From the NCBI RefSeq assembly GCF_004298145.1, contig NZ_SCRH01000045.1:140494-204493 (forward strand): DNA of 64,000 nucleotides, written 5' to 3'. The notes under the pieces were generated by a model. The model saw nothing but the letters and a program-made list of their open reading frames with translations. It was not told the origin of the DNA and ran no database searches. Below are positions 16,675 through 24,867 of this stretch, piece after piece. Numbering within the stretch: the first letter of the stretch is position 1; each line of letters starts with the position of its first letter. This DNA comes from Mycobacterium sp. GTDB lineage: Bacteria; Actinomycetota; Actinomycetes; Mycobacteriales; Mycobacteriaceae. Both the position numbers and the translations under genes were made by a program.

Positions 16675-17421
16675 TCAGGCAGTGTGCGCTGCGACGGCTT
16701 CGGATGCGGTGGGCGCCTTGATCGACGCGCGCTCACGGTGAACCGCTTGACGTAGGACGATGAAATTAACGATGAAAAAGCCGCTGAACACCACGACCGG
16801 GACCCAGACGCCGAAGATGCCGTTCCAGGCGAAGGGGCCCCTGTGGAAGAAGAACAGCAGCTGATCGGGAACGATCGTCAACGCCATCCAGCCGTTGGCG
16901 TAACCGCACCAGCGCGGAAACACCGGCGCCGCGCTCTTGTCGCACAGCGAGGCGACCATCACCGCCAGGGGCATCGCCAAGTACATGGTGATGCCGCCAA
17001 GGAACTGCAGCCACGCCATGTCGTTCATCAGGTAGATCAGTTCGGCGCGCCGGTCGGGGCGGAAGGCCGCGGTGAGCCACCAGATCGCGGGATAAAACGT
17101 CAGCACCATATTGCCGGCCGCACCCAGCAGGAAGGTGTAGGTCAAGACACCCGCGGTGCCCTCGACGCGTGCGATGAACTGTGACATCACCGCGGCGAAC
17201 GGGATGAAAATCAGCGCGGCGAGCATGACCACGAGCATCGCGATACGAATTCGTGTGTAGTCGCCCCGGAAGAGCGCGGCGATCTGGGCGGCGTCGGCCG
17301 AAGGGGCCGTGGGCGGGAGAAACCCGGCTATCGCGCCCCAGCCAACGAACAGCGCAACCAGATAGCCGATTGCGCACCACGCGCCAAACATCTGAATCCG
17401 TGACTTGGTCAAGGGCTCCAT
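16675..17421 (-). CDS. GPFAWNG-family small membrane protein
   Basis: The ATG at 17421 follows GAGGAG and gives 248 residues with five or six hydrophobic segments. The family blocks are complete: AGFLPPTAPS after the first helix, RIRIAML at helix 2, FIARVEG, YPAIWWLTAAFRPDRR, LMNDMAWLQFLGG, then RGPFAWNGIFG before the last helix. Paralogues are at 1 (partial), 22826, 44241 and 54784. Function is unknown; no catalytic signature or known domain was recognised. It sits downstream of the TetR at 17576 with a 154-base gap containing an AACG-N2-CGTT site. Confidence 0.85.
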   Translation of the reverse strand: MEPLTKSRIQMFGAWCAIGYLVALFVGWGAIAGFLPPTAPSADAAQIAALFRGDYTRIRIAMLVVMLAALIFIPFAAVMSQFIARVEGTAGVLTYTFLLGAAGNMVLTFYPAIWWLTAAFRPDRRAELIYLMNDMAWLQFLGGITMYLAMPLAVMVASLCDKSAAPVFPRWCGYANGWMALTIVPDQLLFFFHRGPFAWNGIFGVWVPVVVFSGFFIVNFIVLRQAVHRERASIKAPTASEAVAAHTA

Positions 17422-17553
17422 CGTCGTCTCCTCGGGCTGGCCCCCAGAAAGGTGCCGCCATCGCAGTGAGTGACGGCACCCGTGCGATCGGCCCTTCCGC
17501 GTCAATGCTAGGCGCAACCCGCGACGCCGTCTGCAATTTCGGCCGATTTCGTT

Positions 17554-17563
17554 AACGTGCGTT
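17554..17563. promoter_or_regulatory. AACG-TG-CGTT palindrome upstream of the membrane protein
   Basis: This perfect inverted repeat, in context TTAACGTGCGTTTAC, lies 133 bases upstream of the ATG at 17421 and just beyond the stop of the TetR gene. Confidence 0.5.
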
Positions 17564-17575
17564 TACAGGCCGACC

Positions 17576-18205
17576 TCAGGCCGAACGCGCCGGAGTCCGC
17601 TTTCGGCGGACGCTCTTGGGTGCGGCCTTGGCCCGCGAGGCCTCGCTGCCCAGCCAATCCAAACCTTGCAGCGCCATTCCGGTCAGGACGTCAGCGAGGC
17701 CTGCGGTCCGCAGCGACTTTTCGGGCCACATGGAAGTCGAGTCGATCAGTCCGTGGGTCGCGTGGACGGCCGCGTTGAGGACCTCGCGCGACTGATTCGG
17801 GTAGCAGGCGTGCAGGCAATCCACCCACCGGTCGATGTAGCGCTTGATCCGGGCGCTCAACCTCGACCGGTACGCCTTGGGAATCGAATTGCGTTCCCTG
17901 GTCCACACGCTCATGAGTTCGCGTTCCTCGAGAGCCCGCTGCACGTGGCCGCGCACCAAATGCTCGAGCTCCTCTCGAGGATTCTCGAACTGGCCGCCCG
18001 TCGACATCAGGACTCGATCGATCGCCTCGTCCAGAAGCGTCATCAAGATCTCGTCCTTGCCGCTGAAATAGCGGTAGATCGCCGGCCCGGAAATACCGGC
18101 GGTCTCGCCGATGAGATCCACTCCTACGCCGTCGAAGCCACGCTCATGGAACAGGTGCATCGCCGTACGCAGGATCTGGTCTGAACGGTCGTTACGATTG
18201 GCCAT
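17576..18205 (-). CDS. TetR/AcrR-family transcriptional regulator
   Basis: The 209-residue protein has helix-turn-helix ILRTAMHLFHERGFDGVGVD then LIGETAGISGPAIYRYFSGK, the classical TetR pattern. The C-terminus is basic (RAKAAPKSVRRKRTPARSA). Position effects suggest it as the candidate for the AACG-N2-CGTT regulon. One palindrome lies within its own codons 4-8, another just after its stop in front of the next gene, and the sites spread outward from here. This is inference only. A TetR with a hydrophobic acyl-type ligand would fit the locus. Confidence 0.92.
   Translation of the reverse strand: MANRNDRSDQILRTAMHLFHERGFDGVGVDLIGETAGISGPAIYRYFSGKDEILMTLLDEAIDRVLMSTGGQFENPREELEHLVRGHVQRALEERELMSVWTRERNSIPKAYRSRLSARIKRYIDRWVDCLHACYPNQSREVLNAAVHATHGLIDSTSMWPEKSLRTAGLADVLTGMALQGLDWLGSEASRAKAAPKSVRRKRTPARSA
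18184..18193. promoter_or_regulatory. AACG-GT-CGTT palindrome in early codons of the TetR gene
   Basis: A perfect inverted repeat begins 12 bases inside the TetR gene starting at 18205. Its placement resembles the site at 6179. It could serve autoregulation but lies in coding sequence. Confidence 0.35.
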
Positions 18206-18248
18206 TTCTCAACGGTAGCGTAGATGGTTGGGTCGGACTGGTATCCGC

Positions 18249-19070
18249 TCACCCGGTCCGGTCAGGAGGCGTGCGTTCGCACAGGTGAGGCGGCCTTTTC
18301 TCGGTGAACGCCTGTGTCGCCTCGGCGAAATCGGGCTGCTGCTGAAGCCAGCCCTGGGTCTCTGCCTCGTGGGTCAGTTGGCTGGCGAAGTCGCTTTCCA
18401 GCGCCCGCTGGTGCGCCTGCTTGATCGCCGCCACGCTCACCGACAGTTCCGCGAAACGCCGGGCCATCGCAACCGCATCGGTGAGCGCCTCACCGTCCTC
18501 GGACAAATGATTCACCAGGCCCCAGTCACGTGCCTCGGTGGCCGAAAGGCGCCCTCCCAGCATCGCCATTTCGTTGGCACGTCCCAGCCCGACAACACGC
18601 GGAAGCAACCACGTCAGGCCCGCATCGGGCATCAACCCAATCTTCGCGAACGACAACTCGAATCGCGCGGATGCGGCGGCAACACGCAGGTCGCACGCCA
18701 GCGCCAGTGACACACCCGCGCCGGCCGCCACACCGTTGACCGCGGCGATGATGGGGATCTGAAGTGATCGCATCGTCTGCACCAGCGGGTTCCATGCCTC
18801 GAGCAGCACCTGGCGTGCGTTGCCCACATCGCCGGAAATGTCTGCGCCCGCACAGAATCCCCGCCCGGCGCCGGTCAGCACGACAGCGCGGATCCGGCTG
18901 TCGGCCTCCAACTCGAGGAAAGCCGACCTCAGCGTGTCGCCAGCCTCCGGGGTGACCGCGTTGAGTCGTGTCGGCCGGTTGATCGTGACCACACCCACAG
19001 TCCCGTCGCGCTCGACGAGTACGTCTGCGGCGGGCTGCGTGTCCGCGGTCACTGGAAGCGAAGAAACCAT
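18249..19070 (-). CDS. Enoyl-CoA hydratase/isomerase family protein (PaaG-like)
   Basis: The 273-residue crotonase-fold protein has GAGRGFCAGADIS, the CoA/oxyanion segment, and AAGAGVSLALACDLRVA. The two catalytic Glu positions of true enoyl-CoA hydratase are not Glu here: Ser replaces the first. The SFAKIGLMPDAGLTWLLPR segment has the Asp pattern of PaaG-type isomerases. Hydration is therefore less likely than double-bond or epoxide isomerisation of an acyl-CoA (inference). It lies six bases downstream of the CrtC-like gene at 19077, so it is cotranscribed with it and the kinase at 20127. It shows that at least one intermediate of the locus is probably a CoA thioester. Confidence 0.9.
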   Translation of the reverse strand: MVSSLPVTADTQPAADVLVERDGTVGVVTINRPTRLNAVTPEAGDTLRSAFLELEADSRIRAVVLTGAGRGFCAGADISGDVGNARQVLLEAWNPLVQTMRSLQIPIIAAVNGVAAGAGVSLALACDLRVAAASARFELSFAKIGLMPDAGLTWLLPRVVGLGRANEMAMLGGRLSATEARDWGLVNHLSEDGEALTDAVAMARRFAELSVSVAAIKQAHQRALESDFASQLTHEAETQGWLQQQPDFAEATQAFTEKRPPHLCERTPPDRTG

Positions 19071-19076
19071 CGGTAC

Positions 19077-20114
19077 TTACCGTCCTAAGAATTGTCGGAC
19101 ATAGTCGTGCCACTGCACCTGTTGTAGGTCGCCATGGCAAACTTGGCCCTCACACTCCCAGCGTGTGAGGCATATCCAGGTATCCATATTCGGCCATACG
19201 TTAAAACGATTGGCCGCGACAACTTTCCCGCGGAGCTGATACTGGCGTCCGGTGGCATCGGTCATCAGCACCTCGGCGGCGGTCGGGGCCAACGTCGAGT
19301 AATCGTTGTGGACGCGCTTGCGGGTCGACACGATGGGGATCAATTCGCCGTCGCGGCGAACCCAGCCCCCCTTGGTCGGGTCGCCTCCCGGAAGCTGCAG
19401 GTGGCCCTTCCAATCGGGTTCGAGATCTGGGTGGTCGTATGCCGTGCAACCGAACATGAAGTCCTCGTTGAAGACACCGGTCATCCAGTCGATCGGCGGC
19501 GCCGGCACGTGCTGTTCGCTGCGGTTCTGGCCCCACGACCGGTCACGAACGTGAGTGCAATCCACCGCGTATGTTTTGCCGCGCAGTCTGAGTTCGCCGC
19601 GTGCACGCACCGCCTGCTCGAAATGCATGCCGGTTTCCAGCAGCATCGGTTCCATGAGGGCTTGCGTCTCGATGTCGAATGCGTTCTCGCGCAGCTCGTC
19701 GGTGTAGCGCAGCCGGTGCCGCTTGAGAGGTTCGAGCGTCTGGACGTGATAGCCGTTGTCGAACTCGTAGTCCCACAAGTCGTTTACCAGGACGTCCTCG
19801 TTCGCATAGGTCGTCCAGTTGAACAATTCGGATTGCAGCACGTGCTGTTTCACGCCCTGCCACACCCAGGCCCCGCCGCTGACGATGCCCAGGTTCGGGT
19901 GATGCCACAAATAGGTCAGCGCGTGGATGTTCTCCTCCGGGACGCTGAAGCCGAAAAATTGTGTTTCGGTCAGGTTTGGTGATCGATTCGAATCCTTGAA
20001 CTGCCGATGTAGTAGGTCGTCTTCGGGCGCCGCGGCCTTGAACGACAGGTTCTTTTCCTCCCAGAACGCCTTTTCGTGCGTTGCCTGGTGGGTTTCGATG
20101 GCTTCACTGGTCAC
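19077..20114 (-). CDS. CrtC/AttH-like (DUF7064/DUF7065-type) protein
   Basis: The 345-residue protein has no signal peptide. It contains FFGFSVPEENIHALTYLWHH near residue 55, then a GGAWVWQG strand, a VRDRSWGQNR motif around residue 195, and VAANRFNVWPNMDTW near the end. The same order appears at 34681 (RDRSWNQVR), 47401 (RDHSRGLRP) and, diverged, 41469 (RDRGWGRRV). I recall this as the mycobacterial DUF7064/7065 type, distantly like the two-lobed lipocalin fold of carotenoid hydratase CrtC and AttH; that link is recollection, not computed. It lies between a kinase (20127, 12-base gap) and the PaaG-like gene. Confidence 0.8.
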   Translation of the reverse strand: MTSEAIETHQATHEKAFWEEKNLSFKAAAPEDDLLHRQFKDSNRSPNLTETQFFGFSVPEENIHALTYLWHHPNLGIVSGGAWVWQGVKQHVLQSELFNWTTYANEDVLVNDLWDYEFDNGYHVQTLEPLKRHRLRYTDELRENAFDIETQALMEPMLLETGMHFEQAVRARGELRLRGKTYAVDCTHVRDRSWGQNRSEQHVPAPPIDWMTGVFNEDFMFGCTAYDHPDLEPDWKGHLQLPGGDPTKGGWVRRDGELIPIVSTRKRVHNDYSTLAPTAAEVLMTDATGRQYQLRGKVVAANRFNVWPNMDTWICLTRWECEGQVCHGDLQQVQWHDYVRQFLGR

Positions 20115-20126
20115 CCTGATCTCCCT

Positions 20127-21191
20127 TCACGATTCCGCGAGCTCCCAACACGGCCGCAGCAGCGGCGCCTGGGCTTCCCGCTGGGCCTCCGTCATATTCC
20201 GCTGCAGCGCGCTGACGGCGACGATGATCATGTACGCGGCGAACTTCTTGAAATAGTCGAACTTGTGCAAGGGACGGCCGCCGGCGGCGTAATACATGGC
20301 CAGCCATTCGTCTTCGCTCGGTGGTTGCAGCAGCCCACTGTCGGGCGGGGCCGCGAAGATGCGATTGCTCACGCATTGCAGGGCGAGATCGGCCTCGGCA
20401 CGCCCAAGGCTCGACATCTCCCAATCCAGCACCGCCGCGAGCCGTGTGCCGTCGAAAAAGTAGTTTTGCAGTGTCGAGTCGCCGTGCATCAGTTCCGGCT
20501 CGCCATCGGGAAGGTGGTCGAGCAGCCAACTACGCACCGGAACCAAGCGCTCGAATATCGGTAGGTGCACCCAATCCCAGGTCTGCCAATACCAGTTGAT
20601 CAAGCGCTCCAACGGAGCGATACCCGGCGCGTTCATCACGAAGTCCTCCAGACCCCGCGCCTTGATGTCGGTGTTATGAATGGCGACCAGCGCGGCCATG
20701 ACCTTGGCCAGCATCTCGTCCCGATCGGCCGGTGAGGCCTCGGCGAGCGGGCCCTGAATGAAGGCGGCCGGGTGCTGTCCCCTCCCGTGCACCCGCGACA
20801 TCACATAGCCCGAGGCGCCGAGGAAGCGGCCATCCGGGTCGAGCCACAACGGCTCGGGCACCGGCACATCGGTGCCATACAGCGCGCGCTGTACCCGGAA
20901 CTGTCGCGACATGTCGTATTCGAAGAACAAGCGCTTGTCGCTGAGCGGCGCATGACGTAGCACCAGTTCGCGGGCGACGCGCCCCTGACCGCTGTTCAGG
21001 GTTGCGTCGAACAGCACTGTGCCGCTTGATGCGCCGACTTCACCGCCGTCGCCGATCACCGCCACATCGACTTCGCCATCGACGTCGGGCTGGTGCTCGA
21101 TGAAGCGGCGAATCTCATCGGCACCGACCTTGTGAACGACATCCTTGCCGGCGCCGATCACGTTGCTGAGCATCGACTGGACATCAGCCAT
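20127..21191 (-). CDS. Aminoglycoside-kinase-fold phosphotransferase
   Basis: The ATG at 21191 gives 354 residues; the longer frame would run through the upstream FAD enzyme. The catalytic loop is LMHGDSTLQNYFFDG and the metal motif is AAVLDWEM. The N-terminal lobe holds SSGTVLFDATL and RELVLRHAP, and the C-terminus ends QREAQAPLLRPCWELAES. This is close to the ACAD10/APH-like kinases of mycobacterial lipid operons. Its start overlaps the stop of the FAD oxidoreductase at 21184 by eight bases, so the operon runs FAD enzyme, kinase, CrtC-like protein, PaaG-like protein. Confidence 0.92.
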   Translation of the reverse strand: MADVQSMLSNVIGAGKDVVHKVGADEIRRFIEHQPDVDGEVDVAVIGDGGEVGASSGTVLFDATLNSGQGRVARELVLRHAPLSDKRLFFEYDMSRQFRVQRALYGTDVPVPEPLWLDPDGRFLGASGYVMSRVHGRGQHPAAFIQGPLAEASPADRDEMLAKVMAALVAIHNTDIKARGLEDFVMNAPGIAPLERLINWYWQTWDWVHLPIFERLVPVRSWLLDHLPDGEPELMHGDSTLQNYFFDGTRLAAVLDWEMSSLGRAEADLALQCVSNRIFAAPPDSGLLQPPSEDEWLAMYYAAGGRPLHKFDYFKKFAAYMIIVAVSALQRNMTEAQREAQAPLLRPCWELAES

Positions 21192-22614
21192 GAGTGAACT
21201 CCTCGTGTTGTGCGGGGGTGCGATGACCGTGGTGCGTGTGCAAGTTCGCCGCGGCGCGGTTGCCCCAGGCGACGGCCGTGTTCTGGCCGGTCTGAGACAA
21301 GTAGTCACCGGCGAATTGGATGCGAGACCGGGGATCCAAGTTCGAGGTGAACTCGGCGATCTGCTGATAGACGCCAACGCGTGTCTGCGGCAACGCGATT
21401 GGCCATCGGCGCACGTAGGTGAAATCGACGGTGTCCCGCAGCTCCGGGAACAGTCGCAGCACCGTTTCCAATGAGCGTGCGATGAGTTCGTCATCGGTGC
21501 GCGGCATCCATGCCGCGGCCGCCGACATCTCCCAGCACACCGAAAGCAGGCCGTGGCCGGCCGGCGCGCGGTCCGGCGCCTTGTTGTTCTCGACGATGAT
21601 CATGCAGACCTCGCGGTCCTCAGCGGCGGGCAGCTGCACCAGGAATGCCGGTGTGTTCGCAGGGCGTGTGGTTCCGATGGCGACGTTGATCGCCTGAGTG
21701 AAGCGCAGCGTGTCGTTGAGGAGGCCGAGTGATGTTCTGGTTGGTGCGCAGATCGTGGCCGCCACCGGCAATGGGGTAGCGACGACGCAGGCATCGGCCG
21801 TGAGGGCCTTTGTTTCGCCCTCGGGATCGCGGTATTTGAGGCGCACACCGTCGTCGCTCTCGGTCAAGGAGAGCACGGGGGAGCGCAGGTGCACCGTCCG
21901 CAGCCGTGACAGCAGTGCGTCGATGATCGCGCCCTGCCCACCGGCGAGCGTCGACAGCCGTCCGGCGACCGCATTGACCAGACCCGACATCAACTCGACG
22001 CGGCTGACCTTGTCGGAGTCGGCAAGCAACAGCGCACGCGTGATCGGTTCACCGAAGTAGACGTCAGCCTCGGTGCCGGCCAGCCTGGTCAGGTAATCGC
22101 GGGCGGTCTCTGTGTCGAGCGGTGCGGCGGCGCGCAAGTCTTCGTACGACAGCATGCCGCGCATGCTGGCCAGCGCGACGTCGAGCACCACCCGTGCGAG
22201 CCTGACCTTGGTGAACAAGGACAGCACATCGGTTCTCAGCCCCGAGCGGATCAACCGATCGAGGCGTAACAGCCGGATTCGGCCGTCGCGGTACACGCCG
22301 AGATATGGCGCCGTATCAACGATGCGCAGGCTCAGCTCTCGTGCCAGCTGCGTAGCGATCGGATATCGCGCGGCGAACGCCGTCGCGCCGGTGTCGATGC
22401 GGTAGCCACGTTGCACGATCGTCTCGACGCGCCCGCCCGCACGGGGTTCCGCTTCGAAGACTTCTACCTCCCAGCCCGCCTGCTGCAGACGGTATGCGGC
22501 GGTGAGGCCGGCGATTCCAGCGCCGGCGACGACCGCTCGCCGCGATTTCACAAATGATGGTCGGGGCACCTGGTGGCTTCTGCGACTCTCGTGATGGAGG
22601 TTATTTTGAGACAC
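21184..22614 (-). CDS. Amine-oxidase/CrtI-like FAD oxidoreductase
   Basis: The product is 476 residues from GTG at 22614. An internal GTG at 22551, right before KSRRAVVAGAGIAGLTAAYR, would give 455 residues and match the relatives better; neither start has a clear ribosome site. The FAD motif is followed by RAGGRVETIVQRGYRIDTGA. NKAPDRAPAGHGLLSVCWE occurs in the middle and QTGQNTAVAWGNRAA at the end. It is the sister of the protein at 23548: both have LRAAAPLDTETARDY- or MRKAAPLDTESARAY-type and DKVSRVEL/DKVSKVEL segments. The two diverge from a shared 211-base intergenic region carrying repeated AAC(T/G)ATCGTTTACG sites. Confidence 0.9.
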   Translation of the reverse strand: MSQNNLHHESRRSHQVPRPSFVKSRRAVVAGAGIAGLTAAYRLQQAGWEVEVFEAEPRAGGRVETIVQRGYRIDTGATAFAARYPIATQLARELSLRIVDTAPYLGVYRDGRIRLLRLDRLIRSGLRTDVLSLFTKVRLARVVLDVALASMRGMLSYEDLRAAAPLDTETARDYLTRLAGTEADVYFGEPITRALLLADSDKVSRVELMSGLVNAVAGRLSTLAGGQGAIIDALLSRLRTVHLRSPVLSLTESDDGVRLKYRDPEGETKALTADACVVATPLPVAATICAPTRTSLGLLNDTLRFTQAINVAIGTTRPANTPAFLVQLPAAEDREVCMIIVENNKAPDRAPAGHGLLSVCWEMSAAAAWMPRTDDELIARSLETVLRLFPELRDTVDFTYVRRWPIALPQTRVGVYQQIAEFTSNLDPRSRIQFAGDYLSQTGQNTAVAWGNRAAANLHTHHGHRTPAQHEEFTHG

Positions 22615-22638
22615 TAAGGTCTATAAATAGTCGGTGTC

Positions 22639-22652
22639 AACTATCGTTTACG
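22639..22652. promoter_or_regulatory. AACTATCGTTTACG element, first of two direct copies
   Basis: It matches AACGATCGTTTACG at 22761-22774 at 13 of 14 positions. It lies 25 bases upstream of the FAD oxidoreductase start at 22614. It is a one-mismatch version of the AACG-N2-CGTT palindrome, extended by TACG. Confidence 0.5.
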
Positions 22653-22760
22653 TAATTTCGGTGCCGGACTAGTCGGGAATCGTGCATATCCAATCTCATC
22701 ACCGAAGTCGGAGCTAAAGCCGCGCTCGGCGAGGTAGTCTGTGACGGCATCGGAAGTGAC

Positions 22761-22774
22761 AACGATCGTTTACG
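22761..22774. promoter_or_regulatory. AACGATCGTTTACG element with perfect AACG-AT-CGTT palindrome
   Basis: The first ten bases form the perfect palindrome. The element lies 52 bases upstream of the ATG at 22826, and its partner at 22639 faces the divergent gene. This is the best-placed pair of candidate operators of the shared motif. Confidence 0.6.
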
Positions 22775-22825
22775 CACGACCTCGAGCCAGATCGAGTGAG
22801 CGCGAGCCGCCAGGGAGGATGCGAA

Positions 22826-23551
22826 ATGCTATCGCCACAGGCAAATCTGAGGCTCCTGCAGCGCACCTCGTGGAGCGGCTTCGTTTACATCGCATTCCTG
22901 ATGGTCGGCATCTGGCCGCTCGCCGGCTTCTTTCCCTCCCAACCGCCGAGCTGGAACGCCGCTGAGATCACCCGGGTCTACCACGACAACGTCATGGGAA
23001 TCCGCATCGGGATGGTGCTGGTACTCGTCGGCTCGATGTTCTACGTGCCCTGGACGGCAATGCTCGCCAAGCTCATCGCGGCCGTGGAGGGTAAGCCGGG
23101 CATCCTGACCTTCTGCCAGATCATCGCGGGCTGTACCAACGTGCTGCTCACCGCGTATCCCGCGGGATGGTGGCTCACCGCATCGTTTCGCTCCGACCGC
23201 GATCCACGGCTCGTGCAACTGCTCAACGACATCGCCTGGCTGCAGTTCCTCGGCGTGATCGCGCCGTTCTACTTCGTCGTCATCAGCATCATTTACGCCT
23301 CACTGGCCGACGAGGACCCCGATCCGATCATTCCGCGCTGGGTGGGGTGGTTCAACGTGTTCTTCATGCTGGACCTGATACCGCTGAGCGTCATCTTCCT
23401 GTTCAAGACCGGGCCATTCGCCTGGAACGGGCTGTTCGGCTTTTACCTGCCGTTCGCGACGTTCTGGGTCTGGTTCTTCGTGATGTACTACGCGATCCGC
23501 AAGTCGTTGCACCGGCTCGACGGCGAGCCCGCGGTGCCGGTGGCCGCGTGA
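22826..23551 (+). CDS. GPFAWNG-family small membrane protein
   Basis: The ATG at 22826 follows GGGAGGA and gives 241 residues with about six hydrophobic segments. It carries LAGFFPSQPPS after helix 1, YPAGWWLTASFRSDRD, LLNDIAWLQFLGV and KTGPFAWNGLFG, the full set of family blocks. It overlaps the following FAD oxidoreductase by four bases (GTGA), the tightest link between this membrane family and a desaturase-like enzyme in the window. The pair suggests that the membrane protein presents or anchors the substrate of the flavoenzyme (inference). Confidence 0.85.
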   Translation: MLSPQANLRLLQRTSWSGFVYIAFLMVGIWPLAGFFPSQPPSWNAAEITRVYHDNVMGIRIGMVLVLVGSMFYVPWTAMLAKLIAAVEGKPGILTFCQIIAGCTNVLLTAYPAGWWLTASFRSDRDPRLVQLLNDIAWLQFLGVIAPFYFVVISIIYASLADEDPDPIIPRWVGWFNVFFMLDLIPLSVIFLFKTGPFAWNGLFGFYLPFATFWVWFFVMYYAIRKSLHRLDGEPAVPVAA

Positions 23552-24861
23552 GCGCCGCTCGCGCCGCGATCGTCGGGGCGGGCCTGGCCGGGCTGACGGC
23601 GGGCTATCGCCTGCAGGCGGCCGGCTGGCACGTCGACATCTTCGAGGCCACGAACTCGCCCGGCGGCCGGGTGCAGACGGTGCGCCGCGATGGCTACGCG
23701 ATCGACACCGGGGCGTCGGCGCTCGGTTCGACATACCACGGCTACCTGGCGTTGGCGCGCGAACTCGGTGTCGAAATGCGCTCCACTGCACCGTATATCG
23801 GGATCCGCCGTGCCGGCGCGACGCATCTGCTCGATATGGACAAGATGGTTCGTTCGGGGTTGACGACGCCACTGCTGTCACTGGGCGCAAAGCTGCGAGT
23901 GCCGCGATTGGCAATCGACGTGGCGATGGCCAAGGCGCGCGGCCGGCTGGACTACGCCGACATGCGCAAGGCCGCACCGCTCGACACCGAAAGTGCGCGC
24001 GCGTACGCCCACCGCGCGCTCTCAGCGGAACTCGACAGCTACCTGTGCGAGCCGATCGTGCGCACCATGCTGATCGCCGACACCGACAAGGTGTCCAAGG
24101 TGGAGCTGCTCTCCGGGATCGGCAACATCTTCACCGCCAAGATTCTCGCCGCCGCAGGCGGACAGGGCCGGGTCCCCGAGGCGCTGGCCGAGCGGCTCAA
24201 GGTTCACCTGCAGACGCCGGTCCTCGAGGTGCGACGCACCGAAAACGGGGTCAGTGTCAGGCATTCGGGTACAACGTCGGAATACGATGCCTGCGTCGTC
24301 ACCTGCCCGCTGCCCGAGGCAACAGCCATCTGCGTCGATGACCGCGGCATCCTCGGTCAGCTCGACAACAGCCTGGGCTACACCCAATGCATCAGCGTCG
24401 CCGTCGCCACCACCAGACCACCCGACTGCCCAGCGTTTCTGCTGATGTTCCCGTCGGTCGAGGACCCCGATATCGCCCTGATGTTCCTCGATCACAACAA
24501 GGCCCCCGACCGCGCGCCGGCCGGACACGGCCTGCTGAGCTGTCTGTGGGAGACCGACGCGTCGCAGCGGATGATCGATGCGCCCGACGAGCAGCTGGTT
24601 GCCCACACTCTGAGGACCGTATTCGACGTGTTTCCCGAACTGCGCAACACCATCGAGTTCACGCACGTGACGCGGTGGCGGCGGGCGCTGCCGTTCACCC
24701 GCATCGGCGCCTACCAGGACATCGGGCGCCTCAACGCCGGGCTCGATCCGGCGTCACCGGTGCAGTACGCCGCCGACTTCATGTCGGCGGCCGGTCAGAA
24801 CACGGCAGTGGAGTTTGGAAATCGGGCCGCGCGCAATGTGATTGGTGCACGCGCGAGCTGA
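23548..24861 (+). CDS. Amine-oxidase/CrtI-like FAD oxidoreductase
   Basis: The GTG at 23548 overlaps the preceding stop and gives 437 residues starting directly with RAAIVGAGLAGLTAGYRLQA. The GG motif SPGGRVQTVRRDGYAIDTGA, NKAPDRAPAGHGLLSCLWE and AAGQNTAVEFGNRAARN are in the same places as in its sister at 21184. A longer frame exists from 23167 but is the shadow of the membrane protein. It is predicted to be an FAD-dependent oxidase or desaturase of a hydrophobic substrate. It ends six bases before the convergent P450 gene. Confidence 0.92.
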   Translation: MSAARAAIVGAGLAGLTAGYRLQAAGWHVDIFEATNSPGGRVQTVRRDGYAIDTGASALGSTYHGYLALARELGVEMRSTAPYIGIRRAGATHLLDMDKMVRSGLTTPLLSLGAKLRVPRLAIDVAMAKARGRLDYADMRKAAPLDTESARAYAHRALSAELDSYLCEPIVRTMLIADTDKVSKVELLSGIGNIFTAKILAAAGGQGRVPEALAERLKVHLQTPVLEVRRTENGVSVRHSGTTSEYDACVVTCPLPEATAICVDDRGILGQLDNSLGYTQCISVAVATTRPPDCPAFLLMFPSVEDPDIALMFLDHNKAPDRAPAGHGLLSCLWETDASQRMIDAPDEQLVAHTLRTVFDVFPELRNTIEFTHVTRWRRALPFTRIGAYQDIGRLNAGLDPASPVQYAADFMSAAGQNTAVEFGNRAARNVIGARAS

Positions 24862-24867
24862 GGGACG

